Below are positions 1 to 10,900 of a DNA stretch of 64,000 bases, piece after piece (the first letter of the stretch is position 1; each line of letters starts with the position of its first letter). The stretch spans positions 62,001 to 126,000 of the forward strand of contig CAYULW010000005.1 in the NCBI GenBank assembly GCA_964445815.1, written 5' to 3'. Below the pieces are notes generated by a model. The model did no database searches. It saw only the letters and a program-made list of their open reading frames with translations, and was not told the DNA's origin. The DNA comes from CAYULW01 sp964445815 (GTDB lineage: Bacteria > Bacteroidota > Bacteroidia > Flavobacteriales_E > Vicingaceae). A program made the translations under genes and the position numbers.

Positions 1-1088
1 GGATATTATCTGATATCTATCTCAACAATGGAAGAGAAGATCAGGCTTATCAAGTGTTTAAGCGAATGAAGTCAGTCGACTCCAGTAGCTACATGGTCAA
101 TCTCGCATTAGCCGACTATTATAAAAAGCAAGGAGATAAGTCTGCCTATATGAATGAATTGAATATGGCCTTTTCTAATCCTGAGATGAATATTGATGCA
201 AAAATTCAATACATTCTTACAAACTATAGGATTGATAGTCGAAATGAAGAGTTAAAAAAGGAAGGAATAGCCTTATGCAAGACATTGACACAGACACATC
301 CAAATGATGCTAAATCACATGCCATTTATGCTGATTTTCTATATTTCGACAATCAATTGGATTTGGCGAAGCAAGCATATTTCAGAACTATAGAATTAGA
401 TAGCAGCAGATTTCCGGTGTGGAATCAGTTGATGGTGATACTTTCAGAGACCAATGAGAATGAAGCACTAATTAAATATGGAGTAAGAGCAATTGATCTG
501 TTTCCTAATCAGGCCTCTAGCTACCTCATGCTAGGCTTTGCTCATGCACAGAGAAATCAGCATGAAAAGGCAGTAACCTATTTTAACTTGGGAAAGGATT
601 TGGCGCTTGGAAATGAAGCACTGAAAGCTCAGTTTTATGCATCACTGGGTGATAGCTATCAAACATTGAAACAACATGATAAATCTGATCAAGCTTATGA
701 CAAAGCTTTAGAAATTGACCCGGATAATGTCTATGTACTAAATAATTACAGTTACTTTCTGGCTTTGAGAAAAGATCAACTTGAAAAGGCAAAAGACATG
801 TCAATGCGTTCTAATAATTTGGCACCCGGCCAGTCTTCCTTTCAGGATACTTATGCTTGGATTTTATTTCAAATGGGCAACTATGAAGAAGCGAACCAGT
901 GGATAGATAAGGCCTTGTCAAATGACAGTTCTTCAGGAGTACTTTTAGAGCATAAAGGAGATATACTTTTTCAAATGGGCAAAATAGATGAGGCTATCGA
1001 ATTTTGGAAAAAGGCCAAAGAAAAAGGTGGTACAACTAAGATGATTGACCGAAAAATAGAAGATAAAAAGTGGTATGAAGAAGATTAG
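1..1088 (+). CDS. TPR-repeat protein, 5' end cut by window
   Basis: The frame is open from base 3 to the stop at 1088, so the gene starts before the window; a GTG at 54 is only an internal codon. At least 361 residues are seen. They form tandem tetratricopeptide repeats, recognisable by alternating Ala/Gly/Tyr helix positions, for example the unit around residues 200-235 (SLGDSYQTLKQHDKSDQAYDK) and one near the C-terminus (GDILFQMGKIDEAIEFW). TPR proteins are protein-protein scaffolds; no enzymatic motif is visible. The stop overlaps the next gene by 14 bp, and the order TPR protein, DUF4292 lipoprotein, EnvC-like protein is common in Bacteroidota, which suggests an envelope role. Whether it is a lipoprotein cannot be judged because the N-terminus is missing. 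Confidence 0.85.
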   Translation, partial: ILSDIYLNNGREDQAYQVFKRMKSVDSSSYMVNLALADYYKKQGDKSAYMNELNMAFSNPEMNIDAKIQYILTNYRIDSRNEELKKEGIALCKTLTQTHPNDAKSHAIYADFLYFDNQLDLAKQAYFRTIELDSSRFPVWNQLMVILSETNENEALIKYGVRAIDLFPNQASSYLMLGFAHAQRNQHEKAVTYFNLGKDLALGNEALKAQFYASLGDSYQTLKQHDKSDQAYDKALEIDPDNVYVLNNYSYFLALRKDQLEKAKDMSMRSNNLAPGQSSFQDTYAWILFQMGNYEEANQWIDKALSNDSSSGVLLEHKGDILFQMGKIDEAIEFWKKAKEKGGTTKMIDRKIEDKKWYEED

Positions 1089-1890
1089 CTTTTTGGTTTT
1101 ATTGTTGGGTTTATCTTTTGTCGCTTGCAAGAACAAAGAAAAGGCAAGCAGAAAGCCTCTTGAAGGAAAGAAAACACAGTATTTGTTGACTCAGTTGGAA
1201 GCCAATGAATTTCATTTTGATACATTTTCTACCAAGGCAGAGTTTAGTTTGATTCAACAGGGAAAAAAAACGAACTTCAAGGCGACGATTCGTGTGAAAA
1301 AAGACAGCCTTATCTGGTTGTCGATAACTCCGGCACTTGGGATTGAGATGGCTCGAGTTTTAATTTCTCAAGATTCCGTTAAACTGATCGACAGGTTGAA
1401 AAAAAATTATTTCACAGGAGATTTTGACTACATTAACAATAAGTTTAATGTTGATCTTCTTTTTGATGATTTGCAAGCCGTATTACTGGGGAACTCTATT
1501 GCTGTTGAGCCAGATGAAAAGCTCAAATTTGCGATCGATAATGAGATGTATTATCTCGGAAATATGAAGAAAAGAAAAGCAAAAAAAGCAGATGAAAAGC
1601 CTGTAAAGATCGAGCGTCAGAAAGATGAGGTTGTGAGTTTATGGTTAGACGAATCCAATTTTAAAATCGCTAAGTTCCTAGTTTCCGATTTGACTGCAGA
1701 TCGATTTATCAGAGGGACTTACGATGACTACGAAATAGTCGAAGATCAGCTATTACCCAAACATCTGAGTATAGACATTCAATCTGATCAACCTTCTAAA
1801 TTGGATATCAAATACTCTAAAATTACATTAAATAAGGAATTGAGTTTTTCATTTAAAATTTCGTCTAAGTATGAGCAGGTCTTTTATTAG
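1075..1890 (+). CDS. DUF4292 family lipoprotein
   Basis: This is a 271-residue predicted lipoprotein. Residues 1-18 are a signal peptide ending in a lipobox (SFVAC, Cys18), so the mature protein would be anchored to a membrane through Cys18. The rest matches the DUF4292 pattern: an early segment with FSTKAEFSL and FKATIRVKKDSLIWLSITP, then beta-rich sequence resembling LolA/LolB-type lipoprotein carriers. Function is not established; a role in outer-membrane lipid or lipoprotein handling is inference. Start chosen at the ATG giving the signal peptide; it overlaps the upstream gene by 14 bp and the downstream EnvC-like gene by 20 bp, so the three are probably translationally coupled. Confidence 0.85.
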   Translation: MKKISFLVLLLGLSFVACKNKEKASRKPLEGKKTQYLLTQLEANEFHFDTFSTKAEFSLIQQGKKTNFKATIRVKKDSLIWLSITPALGIEMARVLISQDSVKLIDRLKKNYFTGDFDYINNKFNVDLLFDDLQAVLLGNSIAVEPDEKLKFAIDNEMYYLGNMKKRKAKKADEKPVKIERQKDEVVSLWLDESNFKIAKFLVSDLTADRFIRGTYDDYEIVEDQLLPKHLSIDIQSDQPSKLDIKYSKITLNKELSFSFKISSKYEQVFY

Positions 1891-3097
1891 ATATGTCGGT
1901 CTTCTCGTTTGCTTGACGTTGAGTTTTGTGCAACTTTCCCAAGCTCAAAATAGGAAAGAACTAGAAGCTCAAAAAAAGAAATTACAAAAGGAGATAAGCT
2001 ATACCAATCGTCTTTTGAAAGAAAATGAAAAAACAAAAAAAACATCTTTAAGTCAGCTTCGACAAATCAATAAAAAGATTTCTTCCAGAGAGAACCTGAT
2101 CGAGGCCATGGAACAAGAGGTGGCTATTTACTCGGATAGTATAGCAGAACAAGAGTTAAAATTGGACACATTGGAGTCAAATCTTGAAGAGTTGAAGTCT
2201 GAATATGCCCAAATGATTCAAAATGCTTATAAAAATAGATCGGCCTATGATAGAATGATGTTTATTTTTTCAGCAGAGAACTTTAATCAAGCATTTAAAC
2301 GTCTGAAATATTTTCAGCAATATGCCAGATTTCGTCAGATACAAGGAGAAGAGATTATAAAAACTAAGGCAATCATTAATGATCAAATTCAGCTTCTTGA
2401 AGCCATTAAAGCAAGTAAGGAAGGACTCTTAAAGGCGAAAAGAAATGAATATAACACTTTAGCTCAGGAGAAGAATAAGAAACAAGAGGTATATAACTCC
2501 TTAAAAGGCAAAGAGAAACAGTTGAAAAAGCAATTGCAAGATAAGGTGAGTGCAGCTAAGAAAATAGATAGAGCCATTGCCAAAATAATAGAGGAGGAAA
2601 TTCGGAAAGCAAGAGAAGCGGCCAAAAAAGCCGGAAAATCTGAAAAGGGATTTCCTATGACTCCTGAGGCTAGGGAATTGTCTAATAATTTTGCTGCAAA
2701 CAAAGGCAAACTTCCGTGGCCAGTGGCAGAAGGCGTTATTACAGGGCAGTTTGGTGAACATCCTCACCCCACCTTGAAAAATGTTAAAGTGCAAAATAAT
2801 GGCATAGACATTTCCACAAAGAAGGAGAATATTGGCAGAAGTATTTTTGAAGGTACGGTAAAAACTGTGTTTATTGTGCCCGGAGAAGGGAAAGTGATAT
2901 TAATACAGCATGGAGAATACTTTACCTCCTACTCTTTTTTCAAAGAAGTGTATGTGAAAATTGGGGATAAAGTGACAACCAAACAGAGCCTTGGGATTTT
3001 AATCTCGGAACAAGAGGAAAGCACATCCAATATGCATTTGGAAATATGGAAAGTCATGAGTAAACTCAACCCTGAGCATTGGATTTTTAAGAAATAA
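1871..3097 (+). CDS. EnvC-like murein hydrolase activator (degenerate M23)
   Basis: 408 residues: signal peptide (1-25, ending SQAQ), a long Lys/Glu-rich coiled coil (about 26-260) and a C-terminal LytM/M23 domain (about 280-405). In active M23 enzymes zinc is held by HxxxD and by two further His. Here the first His is replaced (NNGIDIS keeps only Asp), the HxH loop has become SYSFF, while an MHLEIW His remains. This loss of ligands is the hallmark of EnvC/NlpD-type proteins, which activate amidases at the septum instead of cutting peptidoglycan themselves. Periplasmic location follows from the signal peptide. It is the last gene of its group; 197 bp follow before the fibre operon. Confidence 0.88.
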   Translation: MSRSFIRYVGLLVCLTLSFVQLSQAQNRKELEAQKKKLQKEISYTNRLLKENEKTKKTSLSQLRQINKKISSRENLIEAMEQEVAIYSDSIAEQELKLDTLESNLEELKSEYAQMIQNAYKNRSAYDRMMFIFSAENFNQAFKRLKYFQQYARFRQIQGEEIIKTKAIINDQIQLLEAIKASKEGLLKAKRNEYNTLAQEKNKKQEVYNSLKGKEKQLKKQLQDKVSAAKKIDRAIAKIIEEEIRKAREAAKKAGKSEKGFPMTPEARELSNNFAANKGKLPWPVAEGVITGQFGEHPHPTLKNVKVQNNGIDISTKKENIGRSIFEGTVKTVFIVPGEGKVILIQHGEYFTSYSFFKEVYVKIGDKVTTKQSLGILISEQEESTSNMHLEIWKVMSKLNPEHWIFKK

Positions 3098-3294
3098 TGG
3101 ATTCCCGTAAAAGGCAAATTAAAATGCTACACTCTAAAAGTCATCTCTCACATTCATGAAAGAAGAGCACTAACTTTTTAGCACATCTAAGTATTTAGTC
3201 TTCATCGATAAAAAGCTTATTTTTATCGCAACAAATAACCATCATCGTCGTAAAATACGTTTTAAGTTTTTTAAAACAAAACAATAGTAACACT

Positions 3295-6200
3295 ATGATT
3301 AGGAAGACACTACTACTACCGTTAGTCCTATTTTGTGCTTTTTTTACATTTTTTGTTTCTTCGGCTATTTCTCAAAATACCGGAATTAATTATCAGGCCA
3401 TTGCAAGAGATGCTAATGGGAATACACTTGATAATCAATTAGTATCGATAAGATTTGCTATCAAGTCAGGTAATTTGTCAGGTACTGTTGTCTACGAAGA
3501 AGAATATAGTATGGTTCAAACCAATGAGTTTGGATTGATCAATTTGGTAATCGGAAAGGGAACACAGATTGGCGGAACTCAAACGGGCTTTGATGAAATA
3601 GATTGGGGAAGTCAGGCTCATTTTGTTAGGATCAGCATTGATGATGGATCAAGCGGTTTTGTGGGCATAGATTCAACACAATTAATGCATGTGCCATACG
3701 CCTTATATGCAGAAACCTCAGGTGATTCTTTAATTGCAGGGAATTCAGGAGTCGAAATAAGAAATGACTCTATATTCAATACGGGAGACCTTTCTAGTAC
3801 CAATGAACTAATTGATCGATTTGAATTATTGAATGATACTTTGATCATTTTAAATGAAGGAACAAGAGAGGATACCTTAAATTTAAGCAAACTAGCAAAA
3901 GCGGACTCTTTGCAACTTTCCTTTGCGGGGAATGATTTGTATAATTTGTCAATTATAGGGGGGAACCAGATTCAATTTTCAGTCGCTGATGATGATGCAG
4001 ATGCATTAAATGAAATTCAAACACTGTTTTTGAATGGGACATCCGACAGTCTCATATTAAGTAACAATGGAGGTAAGATTGCATTGAGTGATTTTGGGTT
4101 TTCGGATGATCAACAGCTGTCTCGTACAAGCAATACCTTAAACCTTACAGGAACCAATCCTAGTAGTGTAGATTTAACACCTATTCTGGGGCTAGATTCT
4201 ATTTCAGTTGCTGATGACACAACTCTAAGAGTATTTTATGCAGATGGAAGGATCAGCTTATTAAGCATAACAGGAATATTGACAGATACCAGTGTTACTA
4301 ATGAGATACAGACCTTACAACTAAATGCAGCTCAAGATTCTATAATCTTAACCAAAAATGGTTTAGGAGTTCCAATAAGTGCATTAGCGAGTCCGGACGA
4401 TCAGCAATTAAGCCTTTCAAACGATACCATTAGATTGACCGGTGATAATCCGTCATTTGTAGATTTGGCACCATTACTTGGAGTAGATACAGTTCGTCAG
4501 TTTGGCGATACAGCAATGATTATTGAAAATCATGATGGAACAAATGATACCCTTTACTTCAAAGGAAATCAAGGGGATGTTGATCCAAGTAATGAGTTGA
4601 TTGATACCATGTATTACTCAAATACGGCCTTGTACTATCAGCAGCAAGGGGTGTTAGACTCGGTTATTCTTGACTCTGTGGCCAAGTTTCAACGTGCAAT
4701 ACTGCGCGCTCAAATCATTCAAAATCGAAACAATGTTGATACCCTGAACAAATACTTTTCTATTGATTCTGCTTTAACCATAGCGAACAGAGACTCCATC
4801 CTTAAACACCTGCTTGCCGATAAAGACACTAGTAGTAACAATGAATCTGTAAGTGTTTTTAGACTAGATGGAGATACCTTAGAACTTATTGAATCTGGAG
4901 TAATCAGAAGGCTTGGTCTGGATCAGTTCAATACAGCAGGGTCAGATAATCAACAACTAAGTCTCAATGGAGACACATTGATTTTGGAACGTAGTGACTC
5001 GGTTTTTCTGTATGCTTTTGCCGACACATCTCAAATCAATCAACTTCAAAGTTTGATTAATCAGAGTCAAACTCGCATTAGCACTAACTCATCACGCTTA
5101 GACAATGATAGCATTAGAATTGCGACCGACTCTACGGGTTTAGCGAACTTCAAGGTCAAAGTACAGACGGACTCCAGTACAACACGCAGCAAGATCTTGA
5201 CGGACTCATTGGCCTTAGCGAATCAGATCAATGGCATCAATGTGCAGGGGTTAAACTTCGACTCAAGAATCACAGCAGATAGCCTGAGACTGACAACAGA
5301 CAGCACGGACTTGGCTGACTTTAAGTCAAAAGTGCAGTTGGACTCATCAAGCACAAGAGCGAAGATCTTATTGGATTCTATTGCTTTAGCGAATCAGTTG
5401 AATGCAGACTCCGCCGTCTTGGCGAATCGCATCAACAATAACGACACACGAATCACAAACGACTCTACGGACTTAGCGAACTTCAAGGTCAAAGTACAGA
5501 CGGACTCCAGTACAACACGCAGCAAGANNNNNNNNNNNNNNNNNNNNNNNNNNNNNNNNNNNNNNNNNNNNNNNNNNNNNNNNNNNNNNNNNNNNNNNNN
5601 NNNNNNNNNNNNNNNNNNNNNNNNNNNCCGTCTTGGCGAATCGCATCAACAATAACGACACACGAATCACAAACGACTCTACTAATCTGGCCAATGCGAT
5701 ATTAAGTGCAGGCAATTTAGAAGTGCGCTTTGAAATCGATAGTGTATTGCAAGATCAAGACAGCATAAGATTAGACAATTTTATCACTCAATATGGTTTA
5801 GATACAACTGCTTTTGGGAATAGAATTTTATCTAATGCAACTGACATTGCAACGAACCAAATGGGAATTAGCCAAAATGCCACTAATCTATTGGATGTAG
5901 AAACGCGTTTTGAAGCGGACTCTGCCAACAATGCCGATAGCTTAATCGNNNNNNNNNNNNNNNNNNNNNNNNNNNNNNNNNNNNNNNNNNNNNNNNNNNN
6001 NNNNNNNNNNNNNNNNNNNNNNNNNNNNNNNNNNNNNNNNNNNNNNNNTGGATGTAGAAACACGTTTTGAAGCGGACTCTGCCAATAATGCTGATAGCTT
6101 AATCGCAATCCGCAGTGATCTGAATGGTTTAAACATTGTCAATTATGATCCACGGATTACAGCCGACAGCACCCGTTTAGAGGACTTAAGGGCGAAATTG

Positions 6201-9200
6201 GTCAACGATTCCTTAGACATAGCCGATAGCCTAGCAACACATCGTTTGGCAATCGATCAGAATGCTGGTGACATTGCTACCAATGCAGGTTTCATATCAA
6301 CCAATGCGACAGATATAAGCACGAACCAAACGGCGATCAGTGATAATGCCACTAATCTATTAGATGTAGAAACGCGTTTTGAAGCGGACTCTGCCAACAA
6401 TGCCGATAGCTTAATCGCAATCCGCAGTGATCTGAATGGTTTAAACATTGTCAATTATGATCCACGGATTACAGCCGACAGCACCCGTTTAGAGGACTTA
6501 AGGGCGAAATTGGTCAACGATTCCTTAGACATAGCCGATAGCCTAGCAACACATCGTTTGGCAATCGATCAGAATGCTGGTGACATTGCTACCAATGCAG
6601 GTTTCATATCAACCAATGCGACAGATATAAGCACGAACCAAACGGCGATCAGTGATAATGCGACGGATATCTTGGATGTAGAAACACGTTTTGAAGCGGA
6701 CTCTGCCAATAATGCTGATAGCTTAATAGCAATTCGCAGTGATTTGAATGCTTTAACTTTTACTGATGATGATGATTGGTCGGATAATGCTTCCAATACC
6801 ACTGTGGTGGAAACATCGAAAAATACCAGTGTTGGTAGCTCCAATACTTTTACCAATTTTAGTCAAAATGCATTTAGCGCAGGGTCAGGGATTGATAATC
6901 AAGGCACTAATACAATTGGATTAGGAAGTGTCATAACAGTTGTAGGTGACAATTCGTCCAATATTGGGTTTAGAAATAGTTCAACTGGTTCACGTGCACA
7001 TACTATAGGAAGCTGGATTACTTCTACGGGTAGTGATGCGATCACGATAGGTGGTGGGGCAAGTGCAGGAGTTTTATTAAGTAATGGTTTAGATTCAACC
7101 ATTATGTTGGGTTATCGTTCTAATTTGCCCACACTGACTATACGTCCGGCGGAAGGAAGTGGAACTGTTGGAGAAGTTGGTATAGGTACAACGACTCCCG
7201 ATTCTTTATTAACCGTTGCAGGAGGTATACATGCAGAATACATTCGATTAAGAGGAGGAGCTCAAAGTGGATATGTCCTCGGTTCGGATGCCAATGGGAA
7301 TGCTACATGGCAAGACCCCAATACATTGGTCAGCGGAGATAACTTGGGAGACCATACAGCAACCTCAAATTTGCAGTTGAATGGGAATTACATTTCTAAT
7401 GATGGAGACAATGAAGGCATAAAGATTGACAACTCAGGCTTTATGGGTTTGGGAACTAATCCCAATACCAATGCCAGGGTAGCCATTAATGAAACATCTG
7501 TAGGACAGGGTCTTTATGTGATTCAGGAAGACAATTCGTCTACACGCGCAGCCATTAAAGGTGAAGCTAGAGGAGCAAATGGTACAGAGATTTATGCATT
7601 AGAAGGAGAAGCAACATCAAGTGGGACAAACAACTATGGGTTACATGCTATAGCAACAGGATCAGGTTCAACAAACTATGGAGTTTTTGGTAAAGCATTA
7701 GGTGGCACTACCAATTGGGCGGGATATTTTGATCAGGGAGATGTCTTCATTACAGATACTTTACGATTGAATAAACCTTTCACTTTAAGCAGTGGTGCGA
7801 CGGATGGATATGTGCTTTCCACAAATGCTAACGGCGTGGCAACATGGGCAGATCCTAACACTTTAATTTCAGGCGATGGGAATGGCATTTACGATGGTTC
7901 AGGATCATTAGGTGGAAACACCACCGTAACACAAGGAGCGAATACATTAGCATTTACAACCACAGCTACTAATGGATTTAGTGTGGATGGTACAACTTTT
8001 AGTGTGGATGCGGCGAATAATAGGGTAGGTATTGGAACAACCACGCCAACAAGTGATTTACATGTATTGAACAGCGACATTGTAAAATCAACAGTTGAAT
8101 CTACTGCAGGAGATGCGGCAAGCTTAACCCTAAAAACCCCTGCTAAAGAGTGGGAAATCCAAAACAATAGCTTAGCAGGAGGCTATCTTCAATTCATTGA
8201 CGTAACTTCCGGGAATACCCGTTTTACAATCTCTCCTGATGGTAGAGTGGGTATAGGAACAACTGTACCAAGTCAATCTTTGTTTCAAGTGGTAGGAGGT
8301 GTTCGAGTAGATTCATTAATTATTGATGGAGAGTACCATTTACCAACCACTGACGGTACAGCGAATCAAGTCATGAAAACAGATGGCTCAGGAAACCTGA
8401 CCTTTGTTGATGCTTCAACTTTAATCTCTGGAGATAACTTAGGCAATCATACAGCTACAAATAATATTCAATTGGGGAACAATTATATAAGTAATGATGG
8501 AGACAGTGAAGGTATCTCCATAGATCCAGCAGGTGAAGTGTCCTTTTTGTCAACTACAGGGAATTCATTGACCATTGCAAAAGGCGGAGGCGGTGAAAGC
8601 TCATTAATGGAGTTTTTATCTTATGGCTCAGGGAATACTGCAGGGACTATTTTTGATTTGTATAATGCAAGAGGTAACTCAACAACGAAAACTGCTGTTC
8701 AAGACGGAGATCGCTTATTTACGATTAAAAGTAGAGCCTTTTATGATCCAACAAATATTGTCAACAATGAGTTGATGACCATGTCGGTAGACGGGACTGT
8801 ATCAACCAACATTGTACCGACCAGAACCGATTTTCAAACAGTCGCTTCTGATGGGCTTTCAAATACCGTCCTCACCCTTCGTTCTGACGGAACCGTTGGA
8901 ATTGGCGAGACCAATCCGGATTCTACTCTCACTGTAAATGGGGGCATTAAAACCACATTCTTTACCATGACTGACGGTGCTACGAATAATTATGTCTTGG
9001 CTTCCGATGCAAACGGAGTAGCCACTTGGACAGATCCTTCAACTTTGGTTTCAGGGGATAATTTAGGCAATCATACAGCAACAACAAACATTAAGTTAGA
9101 TGGCAATTACCTCTCAAATGATGGGGACAATGAAGGCATTCACATTGCCACTAATGGCAATGTGACAGTTGGAAGTGACAAAGGCTTTAATCAATTTGGA

Positions 9201-10880
9201 GTATGGCAGGAAAGTGGGGCAACAGAATTGAGCATATTTTCTGAGGTTAGCTCCTCAACTCTTGAAATGGGTGCCTCGGGCAGTTCAGGAGAATCCAATA
9301 CCATAAGTGCTTTCCGATTCAGAGGCGATTGGCCTTCCTTCTCATCAGTAGTGGCCGGAGATGATATTTTTAAAATTGAAGTCGCGCCGCATAATGGAAC
9401 CGGCTCTTTATTGACCGATGCAATGAACATTACCGTAGATGGGGTAAGTGGGGGCAATATTGCCACGAGAATAGATTTTTCTACTGTAGACTTAAGTGGT
9501 TCTAATTCGACTTTATTATCCATAGAAGGGACTTCGGGTAATGTGGGCATTGGAACAACAAGTCCAGATTCGGCATTAAGTGTGAATGGCGGCATTAGAG
9601 CAGATGCCATTCGTTTAACGGATGGGGCAAGTACAGGTCGAGTCTTAACTGCTTTAGATGCAAATGGAAATGCTGCTTGGGAAGACGCTTCAAGCCTTTC
9701 GCCCTGGACAACAAACACGGATACCTTGTACAACTTGACCAAATATATAGGTGTTGGGGTGACCAATCCTGCGGCAAAAATGTCAATCTATAATGATGTC
9801 ACTGCGGCAGGTTTTGAAGTGGTGACAGAAAGAAACACCAATGATAATTTAATCGGTTTGTTTGGTGGAGCAACAGGAACCGGTAACGGACAAAAATATG
9901 GAGGTTATTTCTCTTCAGAAGCATCAGGAGGCAGTCAGAATGTAGGCGCTTATGCCATAGTAAATAACTCGACTAGTACTAGTACCAATATTGGATTTTG
10001 GGGAGATGGCCGATCTCAGTCAGGAACCGAAGCTCGTGGATTGATGGGAGAGGCTTCAGGAGCAGGACAAAACATCGGTATTTATGCCCGAGCAACCGGT
10101 GGAACAGCCAATTGGGCAGGTTATTTTGAATCAGGAAGAGTATATATTCAAGATTCTCTGGGAATAGGTACCAACGTCCCTTCATTCCCTTTCCATCTTT
10201 CAGGTTCAGGCAATACAACAGCACGAATTGATGCCGGTTCAAACAATAGAGCCGCACTTCAGTTTGCAGAAGTTACAGGAGCATTTGGCTCATCTGCAAC
10301 GGGCTTTGAATTGGCTTATGATGGTTCTGACGATAAGTTTCAGATTCGTTCAGCCAACGGAGGAACGATTGATACCATGATGACCTTTAGCCGCCTAGAC
10401 GGTTATGTGGGTATTCAAAACAATTCGCCGCTTGCCACATTTGATGTAGGTGGAGCAATAAAAGTAGATGCAGCCATTGCAACTCCGGTAGCAGGTATGA
10501 TCCAATGGAGCGGGTCTGATTTCCAAGGTTACGATGGAAGTACTTGGCAGTCTCTTACATCTTCAAATTCTACTTGTCCGGCAGGAATGACCAATGCAGG
10601 AGGGAACTTGTGTATAGAAACAGGAGAAAGAACGGCCTCAAATTGGTTTGATGCGGCTTCTACTTGTGTAGCTGCAGGTTATAAACTGCCAAATTGGGCA
10701 GAATGGTATGGTGCCATGACCAATGCCTCACTGACAGATGAGACGGATGACTGGGAATGGGTAAGTGATGGAACATCGAATACGGCAAGAAAAGTCGGCA
10801 ATAGTGGGTTGAAAAATACAGCCAATGATGATCCCGATACAGGATCAGAAGCCTTTAGATGTGTATACTATTTAAAATAG
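3295..10880 (+). CDS. Giant tail-fibre-like surface protein, interrupted by two assembly gaps
   Basis: One gene read through two 100-N gaps; frame shifts at the gaps are artefacts (see findings). At least about 2,500 residues. Order: signal peptide (1-27, ending AISQ); an N-terminal domain common to Bacteroidota fibre proteins (GINYQAIARDANGN to VPYALYAE, about 30-140); beta-rich repeats; an alpha-helical stalk of tandem 111- and 104-residue units rich in Asn, Asp, Ser and Ala (bases about 5080-6750) resembling trimeric coiled-coil stalks; a YadA-head-like segment; then several modules with VGIGTTTPDSxLxVxGGI and SGDNLGxHTA motifs typical of phage tail fibres; finally a Cys-containing lectin-like end (CPAGMTNAGG to FRCVYYLK). 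No T9SS C-terminal signal is seen. First gene of an eight-gene cluster. Likely a long surface adhesin; ligand unknown. Confidence 0.85.
5128..5527 (+). repeat. 333-bp tandem repeat in fibre stalk
   Basis: The run starting GACTCTACGG at 5128 recurs at 5461, a period of 333 bp (111 codons); the second copy runs into the first N gap. The sequence right after the gap (from 5628) matches bases from 5414 onward, that is, the same unit continued. The unit encodes helical, Asp/Ser/Ala/Asn-rich stalk sequence. Confidence 0.9.
5528..5627. other. Assembly gap (100 N)
   Basis: Exactly 100 N inside the 333-bp repeat, so a placeholder of unknown true size. Repeat arithmetic predicts a real gap of 219 bp, or 219 plus a multiple of 333, which restores the reading frame. 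Confidence 0.97.
5894..6750 (+). repeat. 312-bp tandem repeat in fibre stalk
   Basis: The motif GATGTAGAAAC begins at 5894 (before the gap), 6051, 6363 and 6675. The last three are exactly 312 bp (104 codons) apart, and the copies at 6051 and 6363 are nearly identical over their full length. The fourth copy diverges after about 6750. The encoded unit contains DVETRFEADSANNADSLI and Asn/Thr/Ala stretches such as NATDISTNQTAISDNAT, like the stalks of trimeric adhesins. Confidence 0.93.
5949..6048. other. Assembly gap (100 N)
   Basis: Exactly 100 N inside the 312-bp repeat. Taking the period as 312 the real gap should be 255 bp, or 255 plus a multiple of 312, again a whole number of codons and frame-restoring. 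Confidence 0.97.
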
Positions 10881-10900
10881 AAGTTGATACAGAGGAATAA

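Noticed and set aside
2501..2794. Minus-strand ORF inside the EnvC-like gene (and many similar shadow ORFs across the window)
   Set aside because: They oppose well-supported genes, lack recognisable domains and arise from codon bias of the true strand.
3206..3228. AT-rich hairpin CGATAAAAA-GCTTA-TTTTTATCG between the EnvC-like gene and the fibre operon
   Set aside because: Perfect 9-bp stem but almost no G/C and no separate T tail, so I do not call it a terminator.
5633..6070. Separate short gene between the two N gaps
   Set aside because: Repeat arithmetic places it in frame with the flanking parts of the giant fibre gene.
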